NCBI GenBank assembly: GCA_017515425.1
Contig: JAFWFU010000007.1
Location: 1 to 64,000, forward strand
DNA: 64,000 nt
DNA from: Mogibacterium sp.
GTDB taxonomy: Bacteria; Bacillota; Clostridia; Peptostreptococcales; Anaerovoracaceae
Direction: 5' to 3'
Below, in pieces: positions 16,705 to 26,410 of the stretch (positions are counted from its first letter, which is position 1; the number at the start of each line of letters is the position of its first letter). A program made the position numbers and the translations under genes. A model generated the notes under the pieces. That model worked only from the letters and a program-made list of their open reading frames with translations, searched no databases and was not told where the DNA came from.

Positions 16705-17724
16705 TTACTGCTGGGAAGATCCTTGCTCGGGTTTTCTCTTCGCCTTCCTTGCCGCATGCCTAGCGGCTTTTTTCTTTCGCTTCATTTCAATCTCGTCATT
16801 ATGACTCCCCGCGTCATCAAATTTCGCTCTGTCAAACCAATCGGTCTTTTTGCTCAAAACGAAGATGATGAGCACATACATGCCGCAGATGGCGGCGCTC
16901 AGAGCCAAAGACATCATATCTACCTCAGAGCTCACCTCTTCAATCCCGAAGCCGTCCATGAGAAATGCGAGCATATTGTTCACGATATGAAGAGCAGAGG
17001 ACACCTCTATGCCCCTGCCAAACCATGAGGTAAGTCCGAGGCAAAGCCCCGTTATGAAGATCGACGCCCTCCCGATATTATTATATGGGTGAAGCGCGGC
17101 GAAGCCCGCAGATGAAAGTACGACAGCGATAATCGGAAGCCTGAACCACGCGCCAAGGGTCTGATTTATCAGTCCTCTGAAAATATACTCCTCCGCTATG
17201 CATTGAAGCGGGCATAATACTATGAGTAAGTATAGCCCGTATTTGGCGAATTGGTTATTAAGCTCTATCGGAGCATGGAAAAAATAGAGAATGCCGATAG
17301 TCGGCAGACCGCAGACTATCAATGCTATGAAAAGGCATTTGATAAATACCCATACGCTCCAGCCGCCTCTGGACGATGTATAGGAGCTGAAAGGACGCTC
17401 CCTGACTACGCCCCTGGCAAACCACAGGGCTGGTATCATCAGAGAAAGCGAGCCCAGCCAGACCACGGTATCGAGCGGATCTCTAATATTCAAGCTGTCA
17501 TAGCTGACATTGCTATACCTGTCTATGAAGCCTTGCCAATCTCCCCCCGTAATCAAGAAATTCGCGGCAAAGACAGCCGCCAGCAATAGGACGGAGAGGA
17601 AGATATAGAATACCACAAACATCAGCATAGTGAGTATGGGTTTATACCACTTATAGCTGTGAAACTGCCTTGCGTATGTTATATAGTTATGCTTCTTCGC
17701 TTCGTAATCTTCAATAATATACAT
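16705..17724 (-). CDS. CPBP-family intramembrane metalloprotease
   Basis: 339 residues with about eight membrane helices. Conserved CPBP (Abi/CAAX-processing) motifs are EEYIFRG (about residue 161) and HPYNN (about 199), whose Glu and His residues bind the metal. Relatives mature prenylated or secreted peptides or confer self-immunity to bacteriocins. The C-terminal ~40 residues form a very basic cytoplasmic tail (KRKKKAARHAARKAKRK). Stands alone, facing radA tail to tail. Confidence 0.88.
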   Translation of the reverse strand: MYIIEDYEAKKHNYITYARQFHSYKWYKPILTMLMFVVFYIFLSVLLLAAVFAANFLITGGDWQGFIDRYSNVSYDSLNIRDPLDTVVWLGSLSLMIPALWFARGVVRERPFSSYTSSRGGWSVWVFIKCLFIALIVCGLPTIGILYFFHAPIELNNQFAKYGLYLLIVLCPLQCIAEEYIFRGLINQTLGAWFRLPIIAVVLSSAGFAALHPYNNIGRASIFITGLCLGLTSWFGRGIEVSSALHIVNNMLAFLMDGFGIEEVSSEVDMMSLALSAAICGMYVLIIFVLSKKTDWFDRAKFDDAGSHNDEIEMKRKKKAARHAARKAKRKPEQGSSQQ

Positions 17725-17756
17725 ATCCCTACCTTCAAACCCTGCGAATGTTCATA

Positions 17757-17793
17757 AGCCCGCCCAATTATTGGACGGGCTGTTCATTTTTTT
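17757..17793 (+). terminator. terminator-like hairpin facing the plus strand
   Basis: AGCCCGCCCAA (17757-17767) pairs with TTGGACGGGCT (17771-17781) apart from one mismatch, and a run of seven T follows on the plus strand. It would stop antisense transcripts that read through radA before they enter the EF-G-like gene. On the minus strand there is no T-run. Confidence 0.5.
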
Positions 17794-17827
17794 ACTTATA
17801 CGCCCTCGAAGTATTTTCGCGCGGCTA

Positions 17828-17901
17828 CTACCGAAGGGGCTTGCCCCCGTAGGTCAAGGTTTCGCATATTACGACAACGCCGTATACTCAGTCGAAACCT
17901 T
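17828..17901 (-). repeat. two-hairpin element, copy 2
   Basis: Stem B: CTAC-CGAA-GGGG (from 17828) with CCCC-GTAG (to 17852). Stem A: AAGGTTTCG (17856-17864) with CGAAACCTT (17893-17901), enclosing TACGACAACGCCGTA (17870-17884). Same architecture as 1030-1104 but with stem A fully changed in sequence while still paired. It lies 30-100 nt past the stop of the EF-G-like gene. Confidence 0.65.
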
Positions 17902-17929
17902 TCGACGCTGTGGGCGAAAAGACGAGAGG

Positions 17930-19870
17930 CTATTTCTCTTCCAATGAAGCTTTGTACGCCGCGACAACCTTATCCGCGAGGTTTGCAGGCAGCTCAGCAT
18001 ATCTTGTGAACTCTACCGTAAAGCTTCCTCTCGCCTGCGTCATAGACCTGAGCGCTATGGCATAGTCGAAGAGCTCCGCCTGCGGCGCCTCTGCGTGAAG
18101 TACCTGTCCGCCGTGGATAGGATCCATACCGAGCACGATTCCGCGTCTGTTCGGGAGATCTCCCATTACAGCTCCTACATAGTTCTCAGGAACCGTGATG
18201 TCAAGCTTCATAATAGGCTCGAGAAGACACGGCTTCGCCTCTACGATACCCTTCTTGAATGCGAGCGACGCCGCAATCTTGAAGGAAACTTCGTTTGAGT
18301 CTACCTCGTGGTATGAACCGTCGTAGAGAACCGCCTTAATATTCTGCACCTTACAGCCTGCGAGCGGTCCCTTCTCCATGCATTCGAGGAGTCCCTTCTC
18401 TACAGCCGGCACATAGTTCTTAGGAACAGATCCACCGAAGAGCTCCTCGCTGAATTCGAGTCCTTCCTCCTGAGAAGGGCTGAATCTGATATGAACATCT
18501 CCGTACTGCCCCGCACCACCGGACTGCTTCTTATGCTTACCCTGAACGTCGGAATTGCCCTTGATAGTCTCTCTGTAGGCAATCTTCTGCGGAACAACGT
18601 TTACGCTCACGCCATATCTGTCTTTCAGTTTAGCCTGAATGATACCGAGCTGAATATCTCCCTGTCCGCCGAGCAGCGTCTGATGTGTCTCCGCGTTTCT
18701 CTCGAGTACGAATGTCGGATCCTCTTCCATGAGCCTTGAGAGCCCCTGAGCCATCTTCTCGTCCTCATTCTTATCCGCAGCCTCTACCGCTACGAAATAG
18801 CATGGGTTCGGGAATGCGGCAGGATTTACCGTAACCTGCTTAGCCTTGCTGCAAAGCGTATCGCCCGTCTTGGTGTTCTGGAGCTTTCCGAGAGCAACCA
18901 TATCGCCCGCGACCACCGTGTCGGTATTATCCTGATTCTTACCTCTTACGAAGAATATTGAGCCGAGCTTCTCAGCCTTCTCCGAACGAGGATTGTATAC
19001 ATCAACTCCTGATTTGAGAGTTCCGGAAACGACCTTGGCATATGAAATCTTTCCGAGGAAAGGATCTGCGAGAGTCTTGAAGATATAGAGCACGAGATCT
19101 CCGCTCGGATCGCATTTAATCTCAATATCCTCACCTTTGTCGTCCTTGGCGGGAGTCATATAGGTCTCAGGCTTAGGAACATATTTACAAAGAGCGTCGA
19201 GCACCTCGTCCACTCCCTCGCCCTTCATGCTGCTCATTGAGAGGATCGGGCTGATGTCTCCGTGGCTGATACCAGCAGCAAGTCCGTTTGCGAATTCCTC
19301 GTCCGTGAACGGTTCACCCTCGAAGAATTTCTCCATTAACGCCTCGTCCGCACCTGCAACAGCCTCGTCGAGAGCGTCCTTGTCGTCGAGAGTTACGCAT
19401 GACGCGCCGAATTTATCCTTTATTGCAGCGATCACCTCGTCCACATTTACATTGTCCTTGTCAATCTTGCTGAGGACGAAGAACGTCGGGCTGTTGAATT
19501 CCTTTACCAAATCCCATGCCTTCTCCGTTCCTACCTGGATTCCTGAGGAAGCGTCCACCATGATGATTGCTGTGGCGCCTGTGGAAAGAGCGGCTCTCGG
19601 CTCTCCGGCAAAGTCGAAAAATCCCGGAGTGTCGATAAAGTTCAGCTTAGTGCCCTTATACTCTACAGGCACGAGGGTCTGGTTAATGGTATATCCCTTC
19701 TCGATTTCCATTTTCTCATAGTCGGATACGGTGTTCCCGTCCTCAACCTTGCCGAGCCTGCTTATCACCTTCGTGTTCAAAAGGGCAGCCTCGAGGAAAG
19801 TTGTCTTACCGACCCCTCCGTGTCCGAGCAGTACGATATTACGGATCTTGTCGCTTGAATAACCTTTCAT
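17930..19870 (-). CDS. elongation factor G-like GTPase (EF-G paralogue)
   Basis: 646 residues, shorter than canonical EF-G (~690). The G domain has G1 GHGGVGKT (16-23), G3 DTPGF (about 80) and G4 SKID (about 132). Domain II follows at about 255-340, and domains III-V with the EF-G fold (GGAGQYGDVHIRF; SYHEVDSNEVSFKIAASLAF; GRIVLGMDP-like RRGIVLGMDP). It belongs to the EF-G2-like branch found in many Clostridia beside a canonical fusA elsewhere; that branch's function is unsettled, with proposals in stress or translation modulation. It starts after AGGGAGGAACAA, 39 bp past asnS, and is probably co-transcribed with it. Confidence 0.88.
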   Translation of the reverse strand: MKGYSSDKIRNIVLLGHGGVGKTTFLEAALLNTKVISRLGKVEDGNTVSDYEKMEIEKGYTINQTLVPVEYKGTKLNFIDTPGFFDFAGEPRAALSTGATAIIMVDASSGIQVGTEKAWDLVKEFNSPTFFVLSKIDKDNVNVDEVIAAIKDKFGASCVTLDDKDALDEAVAGADEALMEKFFEGEPFTDEEFANGLAAGISHGDISPILSMSSMKGEGVDEVLDALCKYVPKPETYMTPAKDDKGEDIEIKCDPSGDLVLYIFKTLADPFLGKISYAKVVSGTLKSGVDVYNPRSEKAEKLGSIFFVRGKNQDNTDTVVAGDMVALGKLQNTKTGDTLCSKAKQVTVNPAAFPNPCYFVAVEAADKNEDEKMAQGLSRLMEEDPTFVLERNAETHQTLLGGQGDIQLGIIQAKLKDRYGVSVNVVPQKIAYRETIKGNSDVQGKHKKQSGGAGQYGDVHIRFSPSQEEGLEFSEELFGGSVPKNYVPAVEKGLLECMEKGPLAGCKVQNIKAVLYDGSYHEVDSNEVSFKIAASLAFKKGIVEAKPCLLEPIMKLDITVPENYVGAVMGDLPNRRGIVLGMDPIHGGQVLHAEAPQAELFDYAIALRSMTQARGSFTVEFTRYAELPANLADKVVAAYKASLEEK

Positions 19871-19909
19871 TTGTTCCTCCCTGATATAATAGTTGTGATT
19901 ATTATTTCC

Positions 19910-21304
19910 TTAAAATTCAGCATTGCCCGGTGTCCTCGGGAACATCTGAACGTCTCTTATATTGCTCATACCCGTCAGATACATGAGTATGCGGTCGAAG
20001 CCGAGTCCGTAGCCCGCATGGAAAACGCCGCCGTATTTTCTGAGATCCAGATACCAGCCGTAGTCGTCCACATCAAGCCCCATCTCTTCGATTCTCTTGA
20101 CGAGCACATCATATCGCTCTTCCCTCTGGCTGCCTCCGATAATCTCGCCGACTCCGGGCACCAGCATATCCATGGCTGCTACAGTCTTGCCGTCGTCGTT
20201 CAGCCTCATATAGAAAGCCTTGCAGTCCTTGGGATAGTTTATGACGAACATAGGCTTCTTAAAGACTTCTTCCGTGAGGTATCTCTCGTGCTCGGTCTGA
20301 AGCTCCAGCCCCCATTCGACGGGATATTCGAATTTCTTTCCCGATTTTTGCAGAATTTCGACAGCCTCAGTATAGGTGATTCGCACGAAGTCCGAGCTCA
20401 CTATATGATTGAGCCTCTCCAGCAGCCCCTTGTCCACGAAGCTGTTGAAGAACTGCATTTCCTCAGGGCAATTCTCCATTACATAACTGATGATATATTT
20501 AATCATCTCCTCGGCAATATCCATATTCCCGTTGATGTCGCAGAAAGCCATTTCCGGCTCCATCATCCAAAATTCCGAAGCATGGCGTGCCGTATTGGAA
20601 TTCTCCGCGCGGAAGGTCGGTCCGAAGGTATAGATATTCTTGAAGGCAAGAGCCATAATCTCACCCTCAAGCTGCCCCGATACTGTAAGTCCGGTTTTCT
20701 TTCCGAAGAAATCCTTGCTATAGTCAATCTCTCCGCTCTCTGTGCGAGGAAGATTGTCGAGGTCTAAGGTCGTAACCTGGAACATCTCCCCTGCGCCTTC
20801 GCAGTCCGAGCCCGTAATCTCAGGCGAATGAACATATATGAAATTCTTCTCCTGGAAGAATTTATGTATGGCGAACGCCGCGACGCTCCTGACTCTGAAA
20901 ACCGCCGAGAAGGTATTGCTCCTCGGGCGAAGATGTGCGATTTCTCTCAGAAACTCCATGCTATGACGCTTTTTCTGCAATGGATAATCAGCCTCAGAGT
21001 CAGCCACCATGCTAATCTCCGACGCCTTAATCTCGAAAGGCTGCTTAGCCTCAGGCGTCAGTTCGAGCACGCCCTTGACCCTAATGCCAGCCGACAGGCG
21101 GTATTTGGAAACCTCCTGAAAATTTGGAAGCTTATCCGCCTCATATACTACCTGCACAGGCGTAAAGAAAGAGCCGTCGTTCAGGGAGATAAATCCGAAC
21201 TGATTGGACGCTCTGTTTCCGCGCACCCATCCATATACCTCTATCTCCTTACCGGCGTACTCGTCCGTTTTCCTAAACAGGTCTCTGATTTCAATATCCT
21301 TCAT
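19910..21304 (-). CDS. asnS: asparaginyl-tRNA synthetase
   Basis: 464 residues; attaches asparagine to tRNA-Asn. The N-terminal OB-fold anticodon-binding domain (about 1-105) has [20 protein letters not shown]. The class II core shows FMVNYPKD-like [19 protein letters not shown] and motif 3 [21 protein letters not shown] split near the C-terminus. The ending [15 protein letters not shown] is typical for AsnRS. A good promoter lies 50 nt upstream and I see no T-box in the short leader. Confidence 0.96.
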   Translation of the reverse strand: MKDIEIRDLFRKTDEYAGKEIEVYGWVRGNRASNQFGFISLNDGSFFTPVQVVYEADKLPNFQEVSKYRLSAGIRVKGVLELTPEAKQPFEIKASEISMVADSEADYPLQKKRHSMEFLREIAHLRPRSNTFSAVFRVRSVAAFAIHKFFQEKNFIYVHSPEITGSDCEGAGEMFQVTTLDLDNLPRTESGEIDYSKDFFGKKTGLTVSGQLEGEIMALAFKNIYTFGPTFRAENSNTARHASEFWMMEPEMAFCDINGNMDIAEEMIKYIISYVMENCPEEMQFFNSFVDKGLLERLNHIVSSDFVRITYTEAVEILQKSGKKFEYPVEWGLELQTEHERYLTEEVFKKPMFVINYPKDCKAFYMRLNDDGKTVAAMDMLVPGVGEIIGGSQREERYDVLVKRIEEMGLDVDDYGWYLDLRKYGGVFHAGYGLGFDRILMYLTGMSNIRDVQMFPRTPGNAEF

Positions 21305-21332
21305 CTCGATAGTCCTTGTTTTTATAGTCCTG

Positions 21333-21385
21333 CCGGCGCATAGCGCCGGCCCGAAAATTATATCATATAAAGAGGCTCCATGTCA
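21333..21385 (-). promoter_or_regulatory. promoter and leader hairpin of asnS
   Basis: On the minus strand TGACAT lies 17 bp upstream of TATAAT (21357-21362). The short leader contains a perfect GC hairpin CCGGCGC/GCGCCGG (21333-21349) without a following T-run, so it more likely protects the 5' end than terminates. Confidence 0.55.
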
Positions 21386-21418
21386 TCAAATTCAGACATG
21401 TCTCTTCGATCATATATG

Positions 21419-21478
21419 TGCTGCTTATATCTATACTGCTTATATCTGACCTGCCTATTTCTATATCGCTTATTTCGT
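21419..21478 (-). repeat. four 15-bp units with in-frame stops at the HTH gene end
   Basis: On the minus strand: ACGAAATAAGCGATA, TAGAAATAGGCAGGT, CAGATATAAGCAGTA, TAGATATAAGCAGCA. The units are five codons long and stay in frame. The third codon of every unit is a stop (TAA, TAG, TAA, TAA). The first unit holds the gene's own stop. Confidence 0.8.
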
Positions 21479-23266
21479 CCTGTCTTTGTCGCTCTTATAT
21501 TCTTCGATATGGTCGGCGACTCTTCCGGGCAGTTTTCTGTCCATAGTCCTGAGCCTCTCCTCAATGCTTTCGATTATTCTGGGGTGTTTAATCATCATAT
21601 TGAGAACCCTGCCCGTATTTCTGGTAATAATGGCATGTTTGCCGCTGTGCAGGATAATCCGCACCCTCTTAAACATGAGGGTGTCGGTCTCTTTCAGTTT
21701 GTAGTTTTCGTTCTTCTCTGCAAACTGCTCCGTCAGCCTCTTATGCTCACTATACTGCCTCGGTGTATATCTTAAATCAACGCCCTCGGGAATTCTCAGT
21801 ATGCTGGCGTCATGCTCATCATAGACCTTATGCGAGTCATGCACCTTTACAATCTCAATCAGAGGGCTGTGCTTGAGTATTTCTGATACTATCTCCCTGC
21901 CCTTCGCAGCCAAATCCCTCACCGTATCGGCTGTTTCTTCATCAATATTATTATCGGCGAGCATTTCCTCGAGAAGAGAGTCCGAGACTGTATATATCGG
22001 AAGCGAATCGCTATAGACAATCCTGCTCCCCTCTATCTTGGCGTCCTCCGTCAAATATTCTCTATACTCTTCGCGGTTATTCCTCTCGAAAACCTTCACA
22101 AGCGGATCAGCCTCGGAAATAAGGCTGTTAGCCGCAGCCCTTCCCTCGGAAATACGGGTGCTGACCTTTGAGAATATATAATCTCCCTCTGAATCGCCGG
22201 TCGCAAATCCCGAGAACACCGCAGAGCCTGAGACCATTAGCACATGGCTGAACAGCTTATTGCTGCCCCCTTCGGAATAGAAGGACTGCACCTTCCCCGT
22301 CATATAAAGGGGTATCCAATTATCTATTCCTATCAGCATTTCCTTATAGTTTCTGTCGAAGGAATGCAGTATCTGAATTTGCTTTCCACGCAGTATCGCC
22401 GCGCCGATAGCCTTTCTCCACTTGCTGATAGTATCCCGATTTTTGGATAAATGCTCTATGGGGTGATCGCTGTATATGAAAATCGGCTGCGGAGAGGTGG
22501 ACACTATGGTCGCCTTTAAAAAGTCGAGAATGCCGCTCTCGAGCCCTTCCTGTCCCCTATATCTCTTCGTAATGGGGAATTTCCATTTCGTCGTCGGAAT
22601 TCTATCCAGCGCTTTTAAGTCGTATTCCGACATATATGCCTCGTAGTCGAATTCATCAATCTTATTGATTAAATCGTCCGAGTCGGAGTCGTTCACCGAA
22701 GCAATCCTTCCAAGGAGCCAATCCCTTACTATCTCGGAAGCCGCACCGACGTCCTTAGGATACATGCCGGTCTCCCGCTCTAAAAACACTTGCAGGTTTT
22801 TAAAGGCTTTGTTCATATTGTAGTTTTCATAGATGAAATCCACAACCTGATTGACGAAGAGTTCCACGCTCCTCGGCTTGTTTTCCTTGGATAGAATTCG
22901 CGAAATCCCGCTCGAGGAATAATGCATTTTCTTCGCAAAATTCGCCTTGCTTATACCTACCTCTATTACGAGCTTGTTGAGATTGTCAACTTGGAGCTCC
23001 TGAGTCAGCTCGCGATTGCCCGCAAAAATAGACTCCCTGAGGTCGTCAAGAATTTCCTCTTGCGTAATCTGATTGTCCTCAGTGCGTTCCTCCAGCAATC
23101 GAAAGATAGCCAGCGCAAGCTTTTCTATGTTATCGCTGTCCCTCGAAGGAGTACGCACGCCGTTGATATACCTGCTTATCGTCGAAAGCGAAATACCGCT
23201 CTCTGCGCTGAGATCTACAATCTTGGCATCGCAGGCATTCAAATACCGTTTTATTACGTAATTCAT
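21470..23266 (-). CDS. large regulator-like protein with two N-terminal helix-turn-helix domains
   Basis: 598 residues. The first HTH is at about 8-45 (DLSAESGISLSTISRYING, Cro/LacI-like). The second is at about 95-130 (GISKANFAKKMHYSSSGISRIL). The remaining ~400 residues have no membrane segment. The stretch from about 255 to 385 contains IFIYSDHPIEHLS, RGKQIQILHSFDRN and FSHVLMVSGSAVFSGFATG. A similar layout (HTH plus a long uncharacterised sensor-like part) exists in other Clostridia, but I cannot name a function. A good promoter and the site CAGGACGGTGAAAT precede the start. It stands alone between the V-ATPase operon and asnS. Confidence 0.7.
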   Translation of the reverse strand: MNYVIKRYLNACDAKIVDLSAESGISLSTISRYINGVRTPSRDSDNIEKLALAIFRLLEERTEDNQITQEEILDDLRESIFAGNRELTQELQVDNLNKLVIEVGISKANFAKKMHYSSSGISRILSKENKPRSVELFVNQVVDFIYENYNMNKAFKNLQVFLERETGMYPKDVGAASEIVRDWLLGRIASVNDSDSDDLINKIDEFDYEAYMSEYDLKALDRIPTTKWKFPITKRYRGQEGLESGILDFLKATIVSTSPQPIFIYSDHPIEHLSKNRDTISKWRKAIGAAILRGKQIQILHSFDRNYKEMLIGIDNWIPLYMTGKVQSFYSEGGSNKLFSHVLMVSGSAVFSGFATGDSEGDYIFSKVSTRISEGRAAANSLISEADPLVKVFERNNREEYREYLTEDAKIEGSRIVYSDSLPIYTVSDSLLEEMLADNNIDEETADTVRDLAAKGREIVSEILKHSPLIEIVKVHDSHKVYDEHDASILRIPEGVDLRYTPRQYSEHKRLTEQFAEKNENYKLKETDTLMFKRVRIILHSGKHAIITRNTGRVLNMMIKHPRIIESIEERLRTMDRKLPGRVADHIEEYKSDKDRTK

Positions 23267-23291
23267 ATTTCACCGTCCTGTAACTAGGCTA

Positions 23292-23320
23292 ATTGTAATC
23301 TAATACAAAGAAAAACACAA
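23292..23320 (-). promoter_or_regulatory. promoter of the double-HTH gene
   Basis: On the minus strand TTGTGT (23315-23320) and TACAAT (23292-23297) with 17-bp spacing. The leader is about 20 nt. Confidence 0.5.
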
Positions 23321-23379
23321 AAGGGAATTTGCCATAATTGGGGTTTTTAAGGTTTTTCGGAATATTTTTAGAAAAAACT

Positions 23380-23422
23380 GCGTAAAAAACCAGCGCGCAT
23401 TGCCTTTTGGAAATACGCGCTG
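23380..23422 (-). terminator. terminator of the V-ATPase operon
   Basis: CAGCGCG (23391-23397) pairs with CGCGCTG (23416-23422), with inner ATTGCC/GGAAAT pairs, and a run of six T follows on the minus strand. A weaker hairpin (CGTCTG/CAGACG) lies nearer the ntpK stop. Confidence 0.75.
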
Positions 23423-23506
23423 TGTCCTATTCACAAATCTTTATAAGTCTCAGATTTTTCGGATATTGCCGTCTGCTATCTGTTTATCTCAGACGCCTAT
23501 CTATCC

Positions 23507-23938
23507 TTAGCCGTTCAGCAGCAGCAGGCTGAATACCAGTGTAAACAGAGCAACCGTCTCTGCGATACCGATTACTATGAAGTAGTTAGCCGTACCCTTG
23601 CCCGTAGCTCCGAGAGCGTCAGCGGAAGCCGCCGCGCATTTGCCCTGGAAGAGTGCGGAAAGACCTATAGCGATTCCACCGAAGAGTCCTACGCCGAGCG
23701 CGAGTCCCGGATTGTCTGCGGCGCTTCCCTTGATGAAGTTCATGAGCAGGAATCCGTAAATAGTCTGTGTAAGAGGTGCTCCCGTGAACGCGATCATGAT
23801 GAAGGGAGCGGGCTTACCGCTTGCATAGCATTTCTTCCATGCACCTACTGAGGACATACCGGCAAATCCGGCACCAAACGCTGAACCGGCAGCGGATAAA
23901 CCGAGGGCTGCCGCCATACCTAAAAATGCAAGATTCAT
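23507..23938 (-). CDS. ntpK: V-type ATPase subunit K (membrane ring, proteolipid)
   Basis: 143 residues with four membrane helices: the fused double-hairpin proteolipid of the rotating ring. The ion-binding carboxylate is Glu127 in helix 4 (GIAETVALFT). T57 and Q58 in helix 2 (PLTQTIYG) and Q98 in helix 3 (LFQGK) occupy the places that bind Na+ in the Enterococcus hirae ring (T64, Q65, Q110, E139 there). A sodium-coupled rotor is therefore predicted; alignment was by eye. Last gene of the operon, with the terminator just downstream. Confidence 0.93.
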   Translation of the reverse strand: MNLAFLGMAAALGLSAAGSAFGAGFAGMSSVGAWKKCYASGKPAPFIMIAFTGAPLTQTIYGFLLMNFIKGSAADNPGLALGVGLFGGIAIGLSALFQGKCAAASADALGATGKGTANYFIVIGIAETVALFTLVFSLLLLNG

Positions 23939-23961
23939 AATATTTCTCCTTTTCTTTTAAA

Positions 23962-25782
23962 TTATTTTATCTTTTTAAACGGCTCATATGGGATTCCCGT
24001 CCATTCTATTCCGGCTTGACCGGAGAATTCCAGGACGTTCAGGCGCACGCCATGAACGACTACAGACAGGAAGCACATAATTATGTTAAGCGCGTGACCT
24101 ATAAATACAACCACTACGCCGAGTATAATCATAGGGCCGTGCATTCCGGCCGCAATCCCGTTAAAGCTCTGTGAAATCGCTACGCCAGCCATGCCGACTG
24201 CGAATAATCTGATATAACTCATTACGTTTCCGAAGCAGCTTATGGTGTTCAGGAAGGTCGTAAACGAATCCGCCAGACCTGCCTTAAGCCCCTGCCCGAT
24301 AGTCTTGTCAGGCGACATGCCTCCGAAGAGGACTACCATGAGGAATGCTGCTCCTATCATTCCAAATACCGGCTTGATATTGATATTCTCGTGAATGACG
24401 AGGAATAGCGACAGCAGATACATAGCGATAACCGCTATAGTCCATCCGGCGTCAGCCACCCACGACAAATCTTTCTCTGACAGTTTCCTCTTTATGGAGA
24501 GGATTGAGCCGAGAGCCATCTGCACCGCACCTATGGTGAACGAGAATTTCATTATCTGATTCTGAGGCACGCTCGCGTCAAGTCCGAAGAACTCCGGATA
24601 GGTAGCGAATGACGGTATGACGAGAGCCTTGAGGAAAGGCACATACATCGCGCTTTCCATTCCGAACCATGTCCCCGTGATCGCTCCCCATATGATAGTC
24701 GTAATCGACAGCACATAGAGAAGGAATGTTACCGTGGTAACCTTCTTCTGTTTTATATTCAGCCCGACTGCCCCGAGGAGCGTCAGAACGCCGTATGCGC
24801 CGTCTCCGATAATCATAGCGAAGAAGAGCGTAAAGAACAGAAGAAACCAAAGCGATATATCCTGTTCCCTATATCCCGGAAGGATTCCGAGAATATCGAA
24901 TACCGGCTGGATAAGCCTCGTCAGCTTATTATATCTCACCTTGGTAGGTATCTTGTCGTCGTCTTCAGCCACTTCGTCTAATGCGTAAGCGCAGCCCTTC
25001 TCCGACGCCATCTTCTTGAATGCGTCCAAATCCTCTTCGGGGATATATCCCGAGAGCCAGACGAATTCGTCGTCGCTCTTTGCTGTGGCGTCAGCCGCCG
25101 AGAAGTTCATCTCGTCCTGGAGCTTCAACATCTGATGCCTAAAGCTCGCGTCGTTTACCGAGGCGGCTCTAAGAGTCTTGTTGCACTCCTCAATGCCCTT
25201 CTCACAGCCTTCAATATCCTGGCGGAGCTCGCCTAGTCCCTTTTCGGGAAGGACGAATTCCGTGCCCGCATATTCAGGCGGCAGAGTTCCGAGAACTGCT
25301 GCTACAGCTTGCTTGTCGATTGACGCAAGACGTATGAGCTTCACATTCTCGTCCGCCGCGGCTTCGCTGAAATCCTTTTCGCTCATGCGATAGAAATGGA
25401 AGTCAAAGCCTTCGTCCTTGAGAGCTGCGAGCTCTGCCGGCGAGAAGTCTCCCCAGGCGGATATTCTGTCAATCTCCGTCTTGGCAGCGCTGATTTCCTG
25501 ACCGAGCGAGGTCTTGCGCTCTAGGGCTTCTCTCACGCCTGCGTACATCTTATTAAATTCGTCGTCGCTCAGAACCGGTGCGCTTTCCTTCTTCTTGGCG
25601 TCGGCATAGTCCTTCAATGCCATAGCCGCCTGAGACATATTCTGATAACGCTCCGCTACTTCGCGATCTGCATTTTGCTTTTCTGCGAGATGCATGACGC
25701 CTATTTCCCTAAGGCCTTGAAGCATCTCATCTTTATGAGCGGCAGATGTGACGATGTGAACCATTTTCATTTTTTCTATCAT
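23962..25782 (-). CDS. ntpI: V-type ATPase subunit I (stator, membrane a-subunit)
   Basis: 606 residues. The N-terminal ~290 residues are soluble and coiled-coil-rich and connect to the peripheral stalks. The C-terminal part has about seven to eight membrane helices, beginning WFLLFFTLFFAMIIGDGAYG, and forms the ion half-channels against the K ring. The conserved Arg is probably in FGNVMSYIRLFAVGMAG. Start preceded by a GAGGTGTAGCG site that overlaps the ntpD stop. Confidence 0.93.
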   Translation of the reverse strand: MIEKMKMVHIVTSAAHKDEMLQGLREIGVMHLAEKQNADREVAERYQNMSQAAMALKDYADAKKKESAPVLSDDEFNKMYAGVREALERKTSLGQEISAAKTEIDRISAWGDFSPAELAALKDEGFDFHFYRMSEKDFSEAAADENVKLIRLASIDKQAVAAVLGTLPPEYAGTEFVLPEKGLGELRQDIEGCEKGIEECNKTLRAASVNDASFRHQMLKLQDEMNFSAADATAKSDDEFVWLSGYIPEEDLDAFKKMASEKGCAYALDEVAEDDDKIPTKVRYNKLTRLIQPVFDILGILPGYREQDISLWFLLFFTLFFAMIIGDGAYGVLTLLGAVGLNIKQKKVTTVTFLLYVLSITTIIWGAITGTWFGMESAMYVPFLKALVIPSFATYPEFFGLDASVPQNQIMKFSFTIGAVQMALGSILSIKRKLSEKDLSWVADAGWTIAVIAMYLLSLFLVIHENINIKPVFGMIGAAFLMVVLFGGMSPDKTIGQGLKAGLADSFTTFLNTISCFGNVMSYIRLFAVGMAGVAISQSFNGIAAGMHGPMIILGVVVVFIGHALNIIMCFLSVVVHGVRLNVLEFSGQAGIEWTGIPYEPFKKIK

Positions 25783-25784
25783 CG

Positions 25785-26396
25785 CTACACCTCCACTAAT
25801 TTCTTCTTCGAGATCTTGCCTCGGACAACCGCCGCCGTCTGCTGGTCTCCAAGATATACTTGTATGACGCGGATGTTTTCTTTGGCTTCTGGGATCTTAA
25901 CCTTTTCGAAGAGGTTGACCCTCTGTGAAGTCGTCCTCAGCTCCGCTTCGAGAAGCTCTGTCTGCTTCCTCAGCGTAGAGACAATGGCGTCCAATCTGGC
26001 AATCTCACGAAGCTTGAATACAGCAGTATCAACCCAGAGCGGGTATTCGTCCACATCGTAGCTTATGTCCTTGAATGTGAGTTCCTCAAAGGAGGGAATT
26101 GTCACTCCTGCGATATTCTCGTCCTTAGCTATCACTCTGTCGGGCTGTACTAATTGGTCGAGTTTCTTCATCTCGTCGAAGATCTCGTTCTCCGCGAATA
26201 CAGCCACCCATTCGTCAAGGTCACCAATCATCTTAATGCGTTCGGCTTCCCTTTGCTCCATTTCTGCGCGAATCCTCATTATTACCGACTGCAGCTGCTG
26301 CTTTTTGAGCTGCAATGTCGGGAGGTAGCGCTGGAACTGCTTTAGGTTGTCCTTCTGCTTCTTCAACTCATTTTTTGTAAGTTTGATAGTAGCCAT
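25785..26396 (-). CDS. ntpD: V-type ATPase subunit D (central rotor shaft)
   Basis: 203 residues, mostly two long helices that form the central axle inside the A3B3 head. The N-terminal LTKNELKKQKDNLKQFQRYL and the C-terminal RVNLFEKVKIPEAKENIRVI are family hallmarks. It overlaps the ribosome site of ntpI and follows ntpB closely. The usual partner subunit F is not encoded in this operon. Confidence 0.93.
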   Translation of the reverse strand: MATIKLTKNELKKQKDNLKQFQRYLPTLQLKKQQLQSVIMRIRAEMEQREAERIKMIGDLDEWVAVFAENEIFDEMKKLDQLVQPDRVIAKDENIAGVTIPSFEELTFKDISYDVDEYPLWVDTAVFKLREIARLDAIVSTLRKQTELLEAELRTTSQRVNLFEKVKIPEAKENIRVIQVYLGDQQTAAVVRGKISKKKLVEV

Positions 26397-26410
26397 GGAC
26401 TGCTCCTTTA

